This document shows positions 1-11,300 of a stretch of 64,000 bases of DNA, piece by piece (within the stretch, counting starts at the first letter, position 1; every line of letters starts with the position of its first letter). The stretch is from assembly GCA_035079385.1 (NCBI GenBank), contig JAVHKY010000053.1, positions 1,736,001 through 1,800,000 on the forward strand, written 5' to 3'. Origin of the DNA: Aspidiotus rigidus (lineage: Eukaryota > Arthropoda > Insecta > Hemiptera > Diaspididae). A model generated the notes under the pieces. It worked only from the letters and a program-made list of their open reading frames with translations, was not told where the DNA came from and did no database searches. The position numbers and the translations under genes were made by a program.

Positions 1-93
1 CACGTAAGTTTTCGCCAGGCCACTCAAAACAGTGGTGAAACACGACGTTTTCACCACAGTTGTTTGTCTTCACCTCGATACCTGTGAAAAAAC

Positions 94-1423
94 CAGGGAT
101 GTCAAGCCATTCGCGAATAGCTTAAACTTTAGCTTAAGCTTCTAAGCTAATCCACAAAATTGAACAGCTTAGCTTTAAGCTTTTCACTCATTTCATTAGC
201 TTAATGTGAATGGCTATTGGCCACGGTATAAGATGAAGAGGTAATGACACGAACGTATTCTGACTGTGGTAAACGCTGTCCGTGATTTTGAAGTAGTTCT
301 GAACATCCCGAGCGCAGCGCTCGTGATGAAAGTGATGGGTAATGTACAGAGTCTTATGGGAACGCCGCTACTTTCAAAAATTTATTGCAGGATCAGGAAT
401 CAGCCGATGCATTTCATATTTGGCATAAAAATACCATTTAATCTACTCTATAAAATTTTGAAAGAATCACCCTTCTAAGTAAATTCTTGGATTTTTTATA
501 ATCCTTGGAAATTTCATCAATACTAGGGTACCAACGGTAACGTCTCGGCGCAGGTGGGGTGTAGAAGGAACAGGGAAACAGCCCGAGTGTTCGCTGCAAA
601 CCTAGCGGAAGTTTGTACGTACAACTTCAAAACTGCGGACACGATTTTAGCGTTGTGTCATTACCTCTTCATCTTATACCGTGCTATTGGCTCAGTGATT
701 TTTTTTTTTCAATTTCTAATGTACATGCCACGCCATTTGAGATTTGGCTAAACTGAATTCCTATGATGTTGCACAAAAATAAAATAAAATTTTTTCATCT
801 AAAAAAACAAAATAAAATGAACGAAAGAAAATTATGTAAAATAATTTTGTTATTATAGAAAATTCTAAAACCAAAAACAAAAGTCAGGATTTTGAGCAAA
901 TTTACCCTGTTTTTTTTTCTAGAACCACATATGCAGCATGACAAAAACAAGAACAAAATTAACAAAATTTTTTCAGAGAATGAGAATCAGGTCTTTATGG
1001 TAATATGGAAAACAAACAACTTATAAAATAAAAATACAAATGAGAAAAGGAGAAAACGAGAAAAGTAACTTGAGAGTTTAGTTTTAGTTTAGAGTTTCAG
1101 TTGAAATGAATTTCTGGCACCAATCAGATTCTCATGACTTTAGAAAAAACAACTAGGAATTTAAAAATCATGAATTATTAATATGCTTAGAGCCAATTTC
1201 CTTTATTTATTTCTGCGTCTATATTGCATTCAAAATGAAGCCCAATGCCGGAAGCCGGCGCAGCGGCAGGCCGCAGGGTAATAGGAAGTCAAAAGTGCTT
1301 GCTGATTGACTGACTTTACGTTTAATGCAGCAGGGAAATGACTGACTTCTCATCGGCTTAATTGTCAAAGCATTAGCATAAGCTTTGGCTTAAGCGATTA
1401 TTGGCTTAAACTTGACATCCCTG
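94..1423. mobile_element. Non-autonomous hAT-type element with perfect 8-bp TSD
   Basis: The terminal inverted repeats (TIRs) read CAGGGATGTCAAG at 94-106 and the complement at 1411-1423. They are flanked by an identical 8-bp duplication, gaaaaaac, at 86-93 and 1424-1431. An 8-bp duplication with CAGGG-type termini is the hAT superfamily hallmark. Subterminal DNA on both sides is rich in AAGCTTA/TTAAGC words. No transposase frame is present, so it needs enzyme from elsewhere. Inside, 208-253 and 648-692 are inverted copies of each other (core ggtataagatgaagagg), suggesting a second hairpin element or an internal palindrome. Confidence 0.85.
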
Positions 1424-2097
1424 GAAAAAACCTACTTTCACCACAGTTTTCAGTGGCGATTTTCACCGTCAGTGTTTTGAAAAGTAAAAAGCCAAACTCC
1501 GACCAGCTGACAAATGATGTCAACTGGAAAAATATAAGATAAAAGACGACTAATAATAAAATTATACTGACTGTTTTGTATGAATCAAATTTATTGTGAA
1601 TAAAATTTAATGTACAAATACTAATTTATTGACAAACTACAAAATCTTTTCTCTTCACTGCCGTGACAAAAACTGTAGTGAAAAACAAAGAACTGTAGTG
1701 GAAAGTAAGGGAATCCGTGGCGAAAATGTAAAACTGTAGTAATTAAAGTAAGAGAACAGTAACAAAAACGTAGGGATAAAACTGTAGTGAAAACTGAGGT
1801 CAGTGAACTCCATTCTCTCTGAGGTAGGTAGGATGGTACAATGAACAGTGTTGCAAGAATTTCCAAAAAAACGCTGTGAACTTCCATTTATTCTTTGGTG
1901 CAGCCAGGTTCCTATTATTTTTATCGTTTTCGCCATCGTTTTTGTGATAAAAAGTTGCGGTTTCATCGTCAGTGTTGTAAAAAGTTTAATACTCAACCAC
2001 TTGGAGTTTAGAGCAACCAATCACGCTTGCTACGCTCGCGTGACACACGGTAGCACTGAAACTCCTTGTGAAAACCCTTGTTTTCACCACTTGTTGT

Positions 2098-2763
2098 CAG
2101 TGAACTCAATTTGTAGTACCTATGAGACTAGCTGGAACGCGCGCTGAACAAAGAAAAGAGAGAGAAAGAAGATAATATTCTGATCAACGGGGCTCCGTCG
2201 TTTCATGCACGCCTAACGAAAAAAGAGAGAGAAAAGAGATATTCTGTTATTTCGTTTCACGTTTTCTGTTCAGCGCTGAACGGAAAATGTGAAACAAAAT
2301 ACCAGAATATCTCTTTTCTCTCTCTTTTTTCGTTAGGCGTGCAGCTGGCGTGCATGAAATGACGGAGCTCGGTTGATCAGAATATCTTCTTTCTCTCTCT
2401 TTTCTTTAGGGCTTGCTATATAACAGTTATATAACTGTTATAACCGATAACCGAAACAAAAAAAGTTCGTTAACCGTTTGACGGATAACCGTTTCAAATT
2501 TTCAAGACCATTTGACCGATAACCGTTAACCGGTTCAAAAATAAAACGGTTATAGCGGTCATAAAACAGTTATAACTGTTATAAAACGGATGACCGATAT
2601 TTTCTGGGAAATTTTCTGACCGTTTGACCGATAACTGTTTTAAATTTAGCGAGTCTCCTGACCAATAACCGTTAACTGTTATAAATAATTTTGGTTGCAA
2701 ACCCTACTTTTCTTCGTTCAGCGCGCATTCCAGCTAGTCTCATACTACAAATTGAGTTCACTG
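2098..2763. mobile_element. Palindromic (fold-back) element, interrupted by a hAT-type insertion
   Basis: Two arms of about 180 bp are inverted copies centred near 2275 (gttcagcgctgaac). The outer ends read cagtgaactcaatttgtag at 2098 and its complement ending at 2763. The right arm is split by the 300-bp insertion at 2407-2706; removing it restores the symmetry. No coding capacity is seen. The end sequence attgagttcactg occurs again just outside, ending near 2794, so the exact right boundary is uncertain. Confidence 0.7.
2407..2706. mobile_element. 300-bp hAT-type MITE nested in a palindrome
   Basis: The element starts TAGGGCTTGC and ends with the near-complement GCAAACCCTA. It is flanked by a perfect 8-bp duplication, cttttctt, at 2399-2406 and 2707-2714. 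The interior is made of repeated gttataac/ggttatcg words (for example ataaccgttaacc), giving several short inverted repeats. It has no open reading frame of note. It inserted after the surrounding palindrome formed. Confidence 0.85.
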
Positions 2764-3328
2764 TAGGTACCGGTACTACAAATTGAGTTCACTGCTTGTT
2801 GTGTAACATACTATTTCAGTTCTTATCATTGTTGTTGGTATCCCTGGTGTTGTTGATGTTGTTGCTGTTGCTGGTCTTCTTCTTGTCATTGTTGTTCTTC
2901 TTGCTCTTGTTCACCCTAATTCCTGCGTTAGTTCTTTTTGTCAGAGTCTTTCTCGTTCTGTCTTTGTTGTTGTTTTAGCTTAGTTTTAGTTGTCGTTCTT
3001 GTGGACCTATTCCCCGTGACATCAACATCTTCGATTTTGATTGAATGCGCTTGTTCTCTGCTGCTGGCTTTGGGGCAGCCATTTTAGAATCCCATAAGAA
3101 TACACAGGGAACGTTTCAATCATTCACTCGTATTCAAGAACAAGAAGTACGTTAGCAATAAAAGCTACATATTTGAATTCCAGAGAACTTCTAGATTCTA
3201 GATAGAGATTTCTAATACATTAGGAACATCTTGTTTTTGAATATCTGTATGTGATTGAATCATTCCCTGTGTATTCTTATGGAAATCGATATCACGATTG
3301 ACTCAATAATCGTAATATCGATTACAAA
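2764..3328. other. Non-coding, T/G-rich stretch
   Basis: I see no gene. The segment 2796-2990 is an imperfect gttgttgtt/cttctt low-complexity run that gives a leucine-rich frame without domain character. The remainder is unremarkable AT-rich DNA. Confidence 0.6.
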
Positions 3329-3478
3329 TATGTGACCTGCGATGAGAAAAGGATGCTCATTGCCCTTTGGCGCAAGAACACCATTTCTCTCTGATTGGAC
3401 ATCTAATAAGAGAGAAATGGTGTTCCTGTCAGTGGGCAATGAGCATCCTTTTCTAGTTTTCTCATCGCAGGTCACATA
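3329..3478. mobile_element. 150-bp hairpin MITE, copy 1
   Basis: The sequence folds back almost completely: tatgtgacctgcgatgag at the left matches its complement at 3461-3478, and the inner arms share gaacaccatttctctc. The same family recurs at 9036-9169. It has no coding capacity. Confidence 0.75.
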
Positions 3479-4261
3479 TGGGTACCTACTTTGACTCACC
3501 ATCGCTCACTGTTATCAACACTGTGACGTCACTGGGGAATCGTTCTAAGGCCTGTGGTGACTTATTGTTGCATTGGAGGGTTTAGATAAATTGAATTCAT
3601 TACTCAGTTTTCTGGATAGTCTTCCTTACAATATCTTTCTGGATGTATAATTGCTGATGGTATCTCAATTAATTGCTTCCTATTGGACTTGGAAAATATC
3701 GACTGTTTATTTTGTTTCACAACAAAGTATATGATTTTCCATTGCCTGGAGACTGGATAAATTAATTTTATATTTATGTGCATGAATTTGATGGGAGGTA
3801 TTTTTTATTTCTCGATAATCGTTGTATTGTTATTTATTTGTTTTCTTTATAACCCATGTTCTCAAAATCAAGCCTGTGCAGGTATCTTATTTTTATTTAT
3901 AATTTTTCATTTTTTTTTGGAAGCATCTTACAGGATGTGAAGTCTTCTTATCTTCATTGAATCAATGTTAACAAAAATTTTTTTCGTTATTTTTTTCCTT
4001 CTTTTGTTTTTGATAGATTTTTACTATTTCATTGATATTTAATATTGCACATTTTTTTGAAAAAATAGTTAGGGTTCTAACTGGTTTTGGCTTTTCCAGT
4101 TTAGGTCTACAGGGCGGGAAGTTCGAGCTACCTCCACGTGATGCTTTCCGGACAACATCAACAACGTGCAAAGAAATCGACCCACAGTGCAAGGTGTATT
4201 AAAAAAGTGTCATGCCATCTGTCTGCAACCTGTGTAAAAATTCTAACGGGGAACTTGTTTT

Positions 4262-4264
<3 letters not shown>

Positions 4265-4310
<46 letters not shown>
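4265..4310. repeat. (GA)n microsatellite
   Basis: About 23 uninterrupted GA units. A 12-base G run follows at 4441-4452. Confidence 0.95.
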
Positions 4311-4312
<2 letters not shown>

Positions 4313-4452
4313 CATTCGGGAAAAACTTGCATTAATATTATTCTTCGGGGAATTGTGGCTCTAAGAAGTGAGCGAGGTCTTCGGAAAATTCGCTGAACCC
4401 ATATAATTTATTTAGGGACATCGAAAAATTTTAAATCCATGGGGGGGGGGGG

Positions 4453-7400
4453 CTTTGAAAGATTCTGTCCTTCGGATTATATAGAAGCACTATAAATTCT
4501 CACCATTGGGTTTCATCTAAAGGAAGAGAGGGAGGAGACTTAGATAAATTCCGACCATTGTCTTGCAAATAAGGAGCGAGTCTTTGAAAAATTTCAAGAG
4601 GAGGCCTTGAAAAGAAAATTACAATCACCGAGCTGTATAGATCACAAAGATGTAGACTTGAAGAGATTTTGACTAATAAATTTATCCTATAATTAATAAT
4701 TGAAATCGAAATATCCACCATAATAAAAATGGTTTCCCTGCTCAAACGGCCGACGTCACAAACTGCGAACAAATAAACTGCCTTTTAAACAGGGGATGTT
4801 GAAGAAATATCGAAGGCTTATTGACGCGTAATTAACGGGATTGGATATCAAACATATAGCAAGACTATGATTGATATACGTTGAACATTGCTGCACAATG
4901 GGAACTTGAATATGTTCTGGTACGTTGCTGATGGCTGACGCTCTGCAGGGACAGGTGAACAGCCTCCCTAGGCTTTTGCAAGACTTTTTAACCAAGAACT
5001 TTTTTGATATTGTTATTTAAACAATTTTATTTATTTTTTTTTCAAGTATTCACTGTCCACATTATGTGAGATAGTTGAACTTGGAAAAAACCAAACGCAT
5101 GACTGTACATATATTATCGAGCTCAAAAATGAACAATGATCTATTAAAAAGTTTGAGAAACTAATTTCTCAATGAATGTAGCTAAAACTTTTTTACCCTT
5201 TGCTTGGCGCTCTTGCCTCGGCAAGCCAAGAGTACTTATGCATCAGCCAAAAAAATTAAAAAATAAATAAAAATAACGTTTCTTACCAATACTAAGTATG
5301 TGACGTTGCGACTCGAGATACGTTACATATTCTGTGTCACCTTAGATTTTATTTTTGTTTAGCATTTTTAGAATTTCTGAGTAGTCTTGGTGAGTTTCAT
5401 TTTTGTATCACCACTCTAGCTCTAAAACCTCGTAAGTCCAAAAAACCAAAAATTTGTTCTACCAGTCTCAACTGATTCAGAGCAGTGTAAGAAATAAGAA
5501 AATGCAAAAATCCCAAAATTGATAAAAATGGACTTATGGGCTCAATCCTTTTTTGAAAAAAATGAACTGATTTTCTCTTATGTGACAGTTGGTGAGAAAA
5601 GAAAACCCAAGAGACCCGGATACCGAGACATATGGCAACTTAAGTCTTGTTTCATTTCAAATATACTCCACAAATACATTTCTGAATCTATTTTCCATAT
5701 GAATGGTTATCCAAAATGCGTAGAAGACTTCCACAAGATACATAATGTACAAACTAAATAAATTACATGAATTTATTTAATTTGTGTACCTATATTATGT
5801 GTCTCTTCACTTGTTTAAGAGACTGGAAAATTGAAATCCAAGCTATGAATAGGAATGGAATATTGTGCTCATGAAGGGGGCAGAGCTCTTGATCTACTTT
5901 AGGGACTTGAAAAAAATTTTAGTTCCAAGCTATATTTAAATGGTTTCGAGAGAGAGAGGGGGATCTAAGCTCATCAGAGTTGAGCTATGTTTATAAACAA
6001 TAAGTTGTAAGGTTTGAAACAATTTCAACTTCTAAGCTACCTATGTAAATATGAGTAGCAATTTGAAATTCTAAATGAAACTGGATTTTCAACGTGGTTT
6101 AGGAACTTGAAAAGAAATTATTAGTGACCATCAATATTCAATGGAATGAGGGTTGTAAGCGCTAAGCTACTTGAGGAGCGGCTGTGCCAAGTATGTGCAA
6201 CAAGTTGGTATTTTGCTTGTATCCGTAGAGTGTAAACTACAAGAAGATGCTAGGAAGCTCTCAAAATTTTTCTTGGAGAAGGACAGATTTGAAAATTTTT
6301 TTCGGGGTCTCGGCCTAAAATCTTTATTTTAGTAGAGAGTGGCGCTTTAACAACCCCTGCTGACTTCGCCATCCATACGTTAGTGCCCATGGCCGGCTCT
6401 ACCCGAGAAAGGTCTCCGACCAAGTTGAGGGTCTTGCTGACAGGCTGAATGATCACAATAAGACTTCAAAAGAAATAATGAGCGGAGGATTTTTAGTACT
6501 TGAAAATTATTTTCTGAATAATCGATCAGAGAACCCGTTTTATGGAGCAATTTTCAGTTTCAATTTTGATAATTCACCAGACTAGAGCCGTTTTTATTGT
6601 TTTAATGACTCATGCTGTAAATTAGGTACCTTCAATACATTCCTTACGAAAGAACTTCGATAAAGATTCTTTCACAAATATTGGAAAAACTTTCTCAAGA
6701 CTTACGTCATTAAGTCTTCTTGTACACTTCCCGATTACGTCTCATCAATTTTTTTGTTTAAAATCAAATGTGGGGACAAAAACTAAGATACACTGGAAGT
6801 GAAGAAGGCGATGACCGACGAGTATTGTATCAAAGTTTCTAACGACTAGTTAATCATTATCAAAGATACGCATGTCATCATTATCTTACCATTATAAAAA
6901 TGAGAAAACGAATAGGTACACTCATATCATAAAAATAGGGGGAAGCATAACCTACACTTGTTTACCAGGTTCAAGAGATAAATCCGTGAGTTTATGATAA
7001 GAAACCTCGGTACCTACGGTATTTTTATACTCGTTCATCTGCATCGCTTGCTAGAAAAAATATAATTACATCCATATGAAGTACATCTAGAGGTGTTGAC
7101 GTGATATTCCATCGTAAAACGTCGGAGTTTATTGTTGCAAAAAAATTTTGAAAACAACAAAATATCAACTTCAGGTACGTAAAAATTTTCATACTCAACA
7201 GTTTGAAGTTTATAAACAATGAGACAGAGGTATCAGATTTGGGAAGTGAGATCAATTCGCATCGTAAAATATTTATTTCTAGTCTCGTCGTTTTTAATGA
7301 TTTTCTCCTGAGAAAAAGGGTTTCTTGAAAACCTCCGCCAAGTGTGTGAGTTTGAGTGATGAGAAAAAGTTGTCTGAGAAAGTCTTGAAATAAACAAAAA

Positions 7401-8250
7401 AATGGAAATCCTGACGAACAAAATGGTCGCAGGTCCCCATATTGACTTAGGCTCTGTGTATTGACATTCTATTGCGCTTATAGGGATTAAAGAAAGTGGT
7501 AATGCAGCTAGAGAATAAGCTGGGTAATTCTTCGATAGATATTTTTTAAAAAGTCCTTAGCGATCCTAGTGGTGCTCAGCTCCCCAAAAAGCAAATTCTC
7601 GTTTAGGCACTCTTTCTTTTGGATTTTACAAACGTTAAACTTTTAATCGACGGGTCAGGAGAAGGAGAGTATTTGTAATCCTGAAGCCGAAAAAGAGGGT
7701 TCTTCCGTATGCCGAGATGGGTATCTGACGATATAGGAGGCTGATTATAGTTTCCGCCATCATCAAAGTTGAGCTGCATACGAATGAAAGGGGATTTGTT
7801 TCTCACATTGGGATGATTCTAGAAACAAATGTCATAAAGATCATTATAGGTCTCCGACAAGGTGTAGCGATCTATTTGGGGAGGGGGACACAACTTAGCT
7901 ACACCTGTAATGCAATTGACATATTATTTTAATTGTAAGTCACTTGAATTTGTCAACACGGTGGATAGGTAGGAAAGAAGGTGGCGGCATCTCAAGACGT
8001 TCTTGAAAGATGAGCTTCGTTCGTTCATTTATAATAATCGATTTCTGTTGTTCACGGGTTAGTTACTATCGTCTGAGCGATCGTCGTTGCGTCGTCCTTG
8101 ATTCACGCGTAAACAAGTTTGCAAGGACGTTGAGAAAGTCTGTATTATTTGCGAGATAAATCCGTTAGTTACGATAAGATTTCTGAAACAGTACAAATTC
8201 TCTGTTTAGTAATGGTGCATGTTTAAAGAGATCTACTCTCGTACGCGTGA
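4453..8250. other. Intergenic DNA without a recognisable gene
   Basis: The reading frames here are short, lack domain character, and show no splice-consistent pattern. Short repeats are present, including the 5' flank of the UGT gene. I see no mobile element with clear termini. Confidence 0.55.
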
Positions 8251-8311
8251 TTTTCACTCGACGCGACAGTCGTATTTATCAGTCAGACAGTTTCACTGAA
8301 GTGCATCAGCG

Positions 8312-11300
8312 ATGAAGTATCGACTGCCGGTTAGTATAAAATCAATTTCATCTTATCATTTCTCTTCGTTTGCTGCATCTATTACAAAATTTGATTTTCA
8401 GACGTACGTCGGCGTGTTCAGCATATTCTCACTTATTACCGTTGACGTGAGTCAGTCCGCCAATGTGCTCGGTATTTTTTCGTTTCCAGGGGCGAGTAAT
8501 TTCTATTTCAACAAAGCGATTCTACAAAGTTTACACGCAGCTGGGCACCGAGTCACTTTCCTAACGACATTCGGGGCTGAAATAAAAGGGTCGCGCAACT
8601 TTACTGTGGTTGACATTAGCGGAGGACTTCCAAATGTGGTGGGGCAGTTTTCTCCCGAACAATTCGCCAGTTTCACTGTCCGCGAACGAACACAGTTGTT
8701 ATTCAACTATGAAGAGAGGAATTGCGCGGAAATCATGAAGACGCAAGTAATAAAGGTATGAGTAGTCTTTTTACTCGAAGGATGAAAGACATTTTAAGAC
8801 TTATGGAAGGAATGGTAGTGGGTCAACGGGCTAAGATTGGGGGCGAAGAGCTCAGAGCGAGTTAGCCTATTAGTTAGTTAGGCCAACATACATTGAACTA
8901 GGCCTATACTAGGCTAAAAAATATTGATAGAGGGGGGAAGCGAACAGCGAATGAACTCGTGAGCTAGTTAGTCTAGGATGAACAGTCAGTCTGTCTGATT
9001 AAGGGATGACCTGGCCTAGTTGACTGTCAGTCTATATATGTGACCTGCGATGAGAAAAGGATGCTCATCGCCCACTGACAGGAACACCATTTCTCTCTGA
9101 TTAGATAACCAATCAGAGAGAAATGGTGTTCTTGCGCCAATGGGCAATGAGCATCCTTTGTCACATATAGTATTAGTATACGACAGTGGTTCTCAAACTG
9201 GGGGCCGCGGGACACAGACAGGAGGCCGCAAAAGGTTGAAATAACTTTTAAAAAATAGTGGTCTTTAATAAATTTGCTCATATTTAAGAATAATTTTGTT
9301 CTAATGCATTGGAAGGGGGCCCAGTCTCCAAAAGTTTGAGAACCACTGGTATACTGTATACTATTATCGGAACTCATAATGAGTGAGTGAGGTGTAAGTA
9401 GAGCACTAATATTGAAAAAGGGTTTTTCAATTGTACAAATCTACATTATTAGCTGCTTATACAAAAGTACTTTCGGGTGTTATCCCATCATCAGTTGTGT
9501 CGCAACTGGAGAACAAGGCCTTAACCATGAGTTTTTATAGGTAGTATAACACTGTGATCTTATTGGCTATAACAATGCTGTGTTGTGATTGGTTCACTTA
9601 TTAGAAACTTATTCTTACAATAATATGACATTGAGTTCTTATTGGCTAAAACATACTGCTTTGTGATTGGTTCAATCTATTGTTCTCAATGCTGCGTTTC
9701 TATTGGCTACCTGGATTCCTGCCGCCTCATTGGTTGGTTCCGTTCTTCTTCTCTCGTCCAATCACCAGGCCGAATAATTTTTCGCTGTCAAGATTACATT
9801 GTTCAAGAGGCAGGCTTTCTTCCTCTTGGCTTTTGCAATCTCCATTTGTTCCCAGAGTCTTCTTCTCTTTGTGCGATTCTCTACGTGTATGACTTCAAAT
9901 ATTCCCTCTCCATCGTGGTTTTCCTCGTTACAGTGTTTACCAAACAGTGACTTGCCATCTTCTTTCTCCCTCAACGTTTTGTGCTCCCTTCTCCTGATCT
10001 CAAACTTTCTCCCAGTCTCACCGATATAGATCCCCTCGCACTGTTCACAACTGAGCTTGTACACTCCGCTCAAGCTTTCCTTGTCCTTTTGTTCCGTCTG
10101 GTCATTGCTGATTCTCTTCACCATGGGTTGGTTATTCTGGATACCCACATTCACATCGTAGCCATTGAACGCCTTTATCACCTTGTTTGTGTACTTTCCT
10201 ATATATGGTATCGATCCGGAGTACTTTCTCACTATGCTAACATGGGTTCCTTTCGTTGTTTCCATTTTCCCAAAGACTCCCTCCACCACACATCTGCGGT
10301 AGGCATTGGCTTCTGCGATCTGCTTTACTATCTCGATCTCTTTCCTCTTCTCTTCTTGTGCTTGAGGATAGAAATTGCCCGATAGCAATAGTTCTGGATT
10401 GCCGCTAACTTGTGCCTGGGGTGGTGGTAGGAGTCATTTGGGATGATGGTGTCAGCATGCGTCGGCTTCCTGTAGATTTTGTATTCTATCCTATTGTTCT
10501 CCATTGTGAGTGTAAGGTCCAAATAGTTGATGGTCTCATTGCCTTTTTCCACTGTGAATTTGATGCTCTCATTCATCGCGTTCATTTCTGAAAGGAATAG
10601 ATCCACCTGTCTAGCAGTGCCTGACCACACAATTAGGATATCATCTACATATCTGGACCAGTGTTTGATCGAGTTTCTGAACTTGCTGCCCTTCAATATC
10701 TTGTTTTCCATATCATTCATGAATATCCCCGCCAGTATTGGTGACAGCGGTGATCCCATCGCAAGTCCCCTTTCCTGACTGTAGAACCTGTTATTGAAGC
10801 GGCAGTAATTCTGGCTCAAGATCTCCTCCACTATGTTGGCGTACTTCGACCCATCGGGGTTCCCATGGTATCTGTTGCTTTTGAGCAGGGTGAGAAGTTC
10901 CTCCTTCGGTATGGTACCAAACATATTAGTCACATCAAAGGATATCAGCTTGTCGTTACTCCTGATTTCCAACTTGTCCAGTTGCTGAATCAGCTCTCCG
11001 TCGTTTCTGATACTTCGTCTGGGTGCAAACTGTGGTTTTCTTTCAAGAATGTGGCTACAATCTTTGCTATCTTGTAGCATGATGATTGAATGCTGTTGAC
11101 CAAGGGTCTCATCGGACGGTTCGCTTTATGGAGTTTTACAATCCCCTTGAGTTTTGGTGCAACCGGGTTCATCTCAAGCGTCCTTCCATTGCCGGGTACA
11201 TTGTTCCGTTTCAACACGGCTTTCAGGTCATCTTCGTATTTCCGTGTTGGGTCCCTTGCCAGCTCTTGGTATTCATCAACTGCGATGTACGACTCCACTT

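Noticed and set aside
2796..2978. Leucine-rich small protein
   Set aside because: The frame comes from a gttgtt/cttctt low-complexity run.
9027..9377. 116-residue minus-strand frame
   Set aside because: It runs through two MITEs and the Penelope terminal repeat, from which it borrows its MSSDNS start.
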